Source: Calycina herbarum
Taxonomy: Eukaryota > Ascomycota > Leotiomycetes > Helotiales > Pezizellaceae
Reading direction: 5' to 3'
DNA length: 34,750 bases
Assembly: GCA_001414485.1 (NCBI GenBank)
Contig: LLEY01000314.1
Location: 1-34,750, forward strand
Shown here: positions 31,571 through 34,750 of the stretch, in pieces
How positions within the stretch are numbered: position 1 is the stretch's first letter
Layout: the number at the start of each line of letters is the position of its first letter
Notes under the pieces: model-generated
The model's database searches: none
What the model saw: the letters and a program-made list of their open reading frames with translations, nothing else
Told to the model about the DNA's origin: nothing
Translations under genes and position numbers: made by a program

Positions 31571-31990
31571 ATAATCTTAAATATACAGATGATCTAGATA
31601 AACTAGCACTAGTAGCTGATATTAATAATGAGCCCACTAGCTATAAAGAAGCTATATCTAACACTAATAGTGTAGAATAGATTAAAGCTATGGAATTAGA
31701 AGTAAATGAACTAGAATCCCAGAAAACTTAGGATCTAGTAGACTTACCTAATAATAGAACCCCTCTAAAGGGAAAATAGATATATAAAATAAAGACAGAC
31801 CTTAATAATAATATAATTAAGTATAAGGCAAGATGGGTAGTTCAAGGCTTTAATCAAATTATAGGTATAGATTACCTAGAGACCTTTTCTACTACATGTA
31901 GACCCGAGACTTATAGACTAGTATTCCTACTAGCAGTATTATAATAATATATTAGTATCTAGTATACTTAGACATAAGTGCTTAAGTGTA
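31571..31990 (+). pseudogene. Copia reverse transcriptase fragment
   Basis: The + strand frame reads NEPTSYKEAI, then IKAMELEVNELESQKT*DLVD, PLKGK*IYKIK, YKARWVVQGFNQIIGIDYLE and TFSTTCRPETYRLVF. This is the N-terminal RVT_2 region of Ty1/Copia polymerases. The stops in KT*DLV and GK*IYKIK sit where Trp is conserved (TGG to TAG). The catalytic YxDD part is absent; the sequence runs into the right arm of the inverted repeat. Confidence 0.88.
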
Positions 31991-32145
31991 TATAGACCTA
32001 AAAGTTAAGCTTAGTCAGAATACCACGTGACCTCGCGGTTCTGATGTGTCTAGAGCACTCTAGAGCAACGCGTTAAGTTTTGTATATTAATTACATATAC
32101 TTCCGTATACGTATTCCGTTTACGGAAGTGGCGTTTTATAGCGTA

Positions 32146-32365
32146 TTCCGTATACGTATATATAAAGAGTCCTTTGTATACCGTATACGTATTCCGAATA
32201 CGTATATACAAAGAGTCCTTTGTACACCGTATACGTATTCCGAATACGTATATACAAAGAGTCCTTTATACACCGTATACGTATTCCGAATACGTATATA
32301 CAAAGAGGCCTTTGTACACTGTATACGTATTCCGCATACGTATATACAAAAGCGTCCTTTGTACA
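32146..32365. repeat. 46-bp tandem repeat inside Copia LTR, about five units (inverted relative to 31189)
   Basis: Repeated ctttgta(c/t)accgtatacg and tattccgaatacgtatat words at ~46-bp spacing. It has one unit more than the left arm, so copy number varies between LTRs. Confidence 0.85.
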
Positions 32366-32403
32366 CATATATATATAACTAGGTCCTGGGACGTCTACCT
32401 AGA

Positions 32404-32429
32404 ACACACACACACACACACATATATAC

Positions 32430-32464
<35 letters not shown>

Positions 32465-32486
32465 TACACATACACACACACATATA
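32404..32486. repeat. (CA)n/(TA)n microsatellite in the LTR
   Basis: An 80-bp run of CA with interspersed ATA, the expanded counterpart of the short TG run at 31120-31150. A long CpA run surviving in an otherwise CpA-poor repeat is notable. Confidence 0.85.
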
Positions 32487-32551
32487 CATATAATTTATAC
32501 CCTTGACTTCTGCCTTCTGCCCTCTTACGTGACCATTTTAACATAGTAGCA

Positions 32552-34508
32552 ATGCCGACTCTCGACAAAGTCACAATACAGAAGCTTAAAGGCTCTGTTA
32601 ACTATGAAGTCTAGGCTATACGTACCAAGGCCTTTCTTACTAAGGAAGGATAACTTAAGTATATTATGTCGTTCATCGAAGGCGATATAAACCAAGACCT
32701 TAAGGCATTGAGTAATATATAATTACTTATAGAGGATAGGCCTCTTCTATAAATCTAAGATAAACTTAATACTAAAGAGGCTTAGGATACACTTAAGAAC
32801 CTATATAGCCTTAAAGGATTCTCATCAGAATTCCTACTTTATAGAGAATTCTTTAATACCTCTTTAGATAAATACTCTTCTATAGAAGAATATCTAAATA
32901 AGGTTAAATACCTTAGTAATCAACTTAAAGCTAAGAGTATAGAACTCCCTCGACAAGTAGTTATAGCTTAGGTTCTTAATAACCTAAGCAAGGACTACGA
33001 AAGTATTATATCTAAGATAACACAATCTCTTCGAAACAATATAGACTCCTATACTATAGAGAATCTATTCTCGAATCTTATAGACGAGTCTAAACGACAA
33101 GAGTCTAAGGAAGAAGAAGTGTTTATAAGCCCTACTTATAAGAAGGGCTATAAGGGGAAGAAACCTTACAAAGTTATAAAAGGCAGATACTATAACTATT
33201 ATAAACAAACTACACACCTTATAAACAAGTACTATTATCTATACCCCTCGAAGGCTCCTAAACACTTTAAGTTTAAGAGAGGAACACTTAGGTCTAGCTC
33301 TAAGGAGAATATAAGAGAAGAGAAGAGCCCTCGAGAGATAAGGGATAATAACATTAATATTATATTTATAAATCTCAACTATAATAACATACAAATCGCT
33401 AATAATAAGGATAATAATATTAGTCTAGATAATCTAAACTTTAAGGTAAATAATAACCAGAACCTAAATAACTCTACTAATAAGAGTATAGATACCTATA
33501 ACCACTTATTAAATAACGAAAGTACTATTATAAGTACAAATAACAAGATTAAAAAGGTATTTACTACTTACTCTAGCCCTACTATAATAGATAATAAAAC
33601 TAAATTTATACTAGACATAGCTACTACTAAACATATAATATCTAATAAATAATATTTTATAGACTATAGAGCTAGTAATAAGTTAGTTAAGTAGGGAGAA
33701 GCAAGGACTATTAGTATTAAAAGAGTTAGTTCTATTTATATTAGGTTTAGAGATAATAATAATAAATACTTTTTACTTAAGAACTGTTTATATATACCTA
33801 AACTAGGGTATAATCTAATTAGTCAAAGTAAACTAATAAACTTATATACTATATTTACCTCTAATAATTATTATATTAAAAATAATAAAACAAATAACCT
33901 TATAACTAAGGGATATAAGATAAAGAACTTATACTACCTAGATATTATACCTCTAAGATATAATAAAGATAATAACTATATAATACTAAATACTATTAAG
34001 AATAAAAATAAAACTTATAATATAATAAATAAGCTAACTTTACATAGGAGACTAGGACATATTAGTCTATAAGTATTAAATAAAATTATCAATACTATAA
34101 AAGGTTATAATAATTTAATCTCTAATAAAGAGATAGATAATAGCATTATTAACTACGAGGTATGTCTCTAAGGTAAATTTACTAATAAGATTAATAGATT
34201 AATAAGCAGTAGAGAGTTTACTCTACTAGAAAAGGTTAGTAGCGACCTATATAGTCCTATTAAGCCTATAACTTATAATAACTATAAGTACTTTATAACC
34301 TTCCTATATAAATACTCTAGATTCTTAGAAGTTAAATTACATAAGACTAAGAGCAAGGCCTTTAATACCTTTAAAGAGTTTAAAAATAAAGAAGAGAATA
34401 ATATAAATAATAAGTATATAAGAATATATAGTACTAATAACAGTATAGAATTTATTAATAATAAATTTAATATCTACTTAAAAGAACATAGAATAATATA
34501 CTAATTAT
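32552..34508 (+). pseudogene. Copia gag-protease-integrase relic, truncated by an LTR
   Basis: ATG 32552 begins MPTLDKVTIQKLKGSVNYEV, a Copia gag start, then AFLTKEG*LKYI. Gag continues to about 33110. A zinc knuckle at 33191-33232 has all three Cys changed to Tyr with its His kept (spacing Y-x2-Y-x4-H-x4-Y). Protease: FILDIATTKHI near 33602 in place of the usual LDSGATKHI. The GAG-pre-integrase box reads LHRRLGHIS (about 34043), then integrase pieces SDLYSPIKP, YFITFLYKYSRFLEV and IRIYSTNNSIEFINN (near the second catalytic Asp site, lost). The frame ends where an inverted LTR begins at 34509. One stretch (33119-33652) is still open for 177 codons by chance. Confidence 0.88.
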
Positions 34509-34750
34509 TGTTAAAATGGTCACGCAAGAGGGCAGAAGGCAGAAGTTAAGGGTATAAATTATGTGTATATGTGTGTGTATGTGTGTGTATATGTGTGTGT
34601 GTGTCCTGGGTAGACGTCCCAGGACCTAGTTATATACACATGTGTATAAAGGACTCTTTGTATATACGCATTCGGAATACGTATGCGGTGTACAAAGGAC
34701 TCTTTGTATATACGTATACGGAATACGGATGCGGTGTACAAAGGACTCTT
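34509..34750 (-). repeat. Third Copia LTR copy, partial at window end
   Basis: Starts TGTTAAAATGGTCACGC in the same orientation as the copy at 31066, followed by the ggcagaaggcagaag block, a (TG)n run, and 46-bp units from about 34646. It interrupts the integrase relic, so it is inverted relative to that relic's own 5' LTR. The window ends inside it. Confidence 0.85.

Larger units (their letters stand above)
31937..32543 (+). repeat. Right arm of the inverted repeat: RT piece plus Copia LTR ending TTAACA
   Basis: Complement of 31066-31570 with expanded tandem repeats. It ends ...ccattttaaca at 32543, directly before tagtagcaATG of gag, so it stands as the 5' LTR of the + strand gag-integrase relic. 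The other LTR end lies somewhere near 32030-32050 but cannot be fixed because the third copy is cut by the window. Confidence 0.8.
31066..34750. mobile_element. Rearranged Copia (Ty1) retrotransposon cluster, RIP-degraded, runs off the window
   Basis: Three LTR copies share the end TGTTAAAATGGTCACG: 31066 (opening rightward), 32543 (as its complement, closing) and 34509 (opening rightward, cut by the window end). Between the first two lies an RT fragment; between the second and third lies a gag-protease-integrase relic, both on the + strand. An intact Copia would have two LTRs in the same orientation around gag-PR-IN-RT-RH. Here the RT precedes gag and LTRs face each other, so several insertions, deletions or an inversion are superimposed. 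Confidence 0.8.

Overview
The window looks like nuclear DNA of a filamentous ascomycete (Pezizomycotina). A Leotiomycete is possible, but the sequence does not settle the class. Reasons: short spliceosomal introns (51 and 66 bp), a HET-domain gene, a fungal acid-sphingomyelinase-like gene, Fot1/pogo, Gypsy and Copia elements, and very strong RIP. In the repeats CpA/TpG is nearly absent, so Trp TGG and Gln CAG/CAA codons read as stops and Cys codons read as Tyr.

Layout. (1) 1-390 is GT-rich sequence of no recognised identity. (2) 391-17,110 is a RIP-degraded transposon nest: a 513-bp MITE with TA target duplication; a truncated Gypsy copy (A, 1003-2129); and a large minus-strand Gypsy element (B) with paired 275-bp LTRs at 2130-2404 and 16430-16704. 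Inside B sit a Fot1/pogo-type transposon with ~60-bp terminal inverted repeats (2845-4705) and a second minus-strand Gypsy element (C, ~6328-11798, 247-bp LTRs). The 3' part of B also holds the relic of a reading frame antisense to gag-pol. (3) 17,110-31,060 is a base-balanced gene island: a C2H2 zinc-finger gene with one intron; a large HET-domain gene on the minus strand; and a secreted acid-sphingomyelinase-like phosphodiesterase on the minus strand. Several small uncertain ORFs and a tRNA-half-like sequence lie between them. (4) 31,066-34,750 is a RIP-degraded Copia cluster. Two LTR-bearing arms face each other across a reverse-transcriptase fragment and form a ~0.5-kb inverted repeat. A gag-protease-integrase relic follows, cut off by a third, inverted LTR that runs off the window.

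The most notable observation is in the HET gene. Its HET-domain half (22881-24494) and its C-terminal half (20644-22452) are each open but are separated by ~430 bp of mitochondrial origin, in sense orientation. This is the 3' domain of the mitochondrial large rRNA, from the L2449 junction through the sarcin-ricin loop, preceded by the 3' end of the group I intron normally found there. It is a NUMT that splits a self/non-self recognition gene. The genes in the island show no sign of acting in one pathway; what they share is an island position between silenced transposon blocks.
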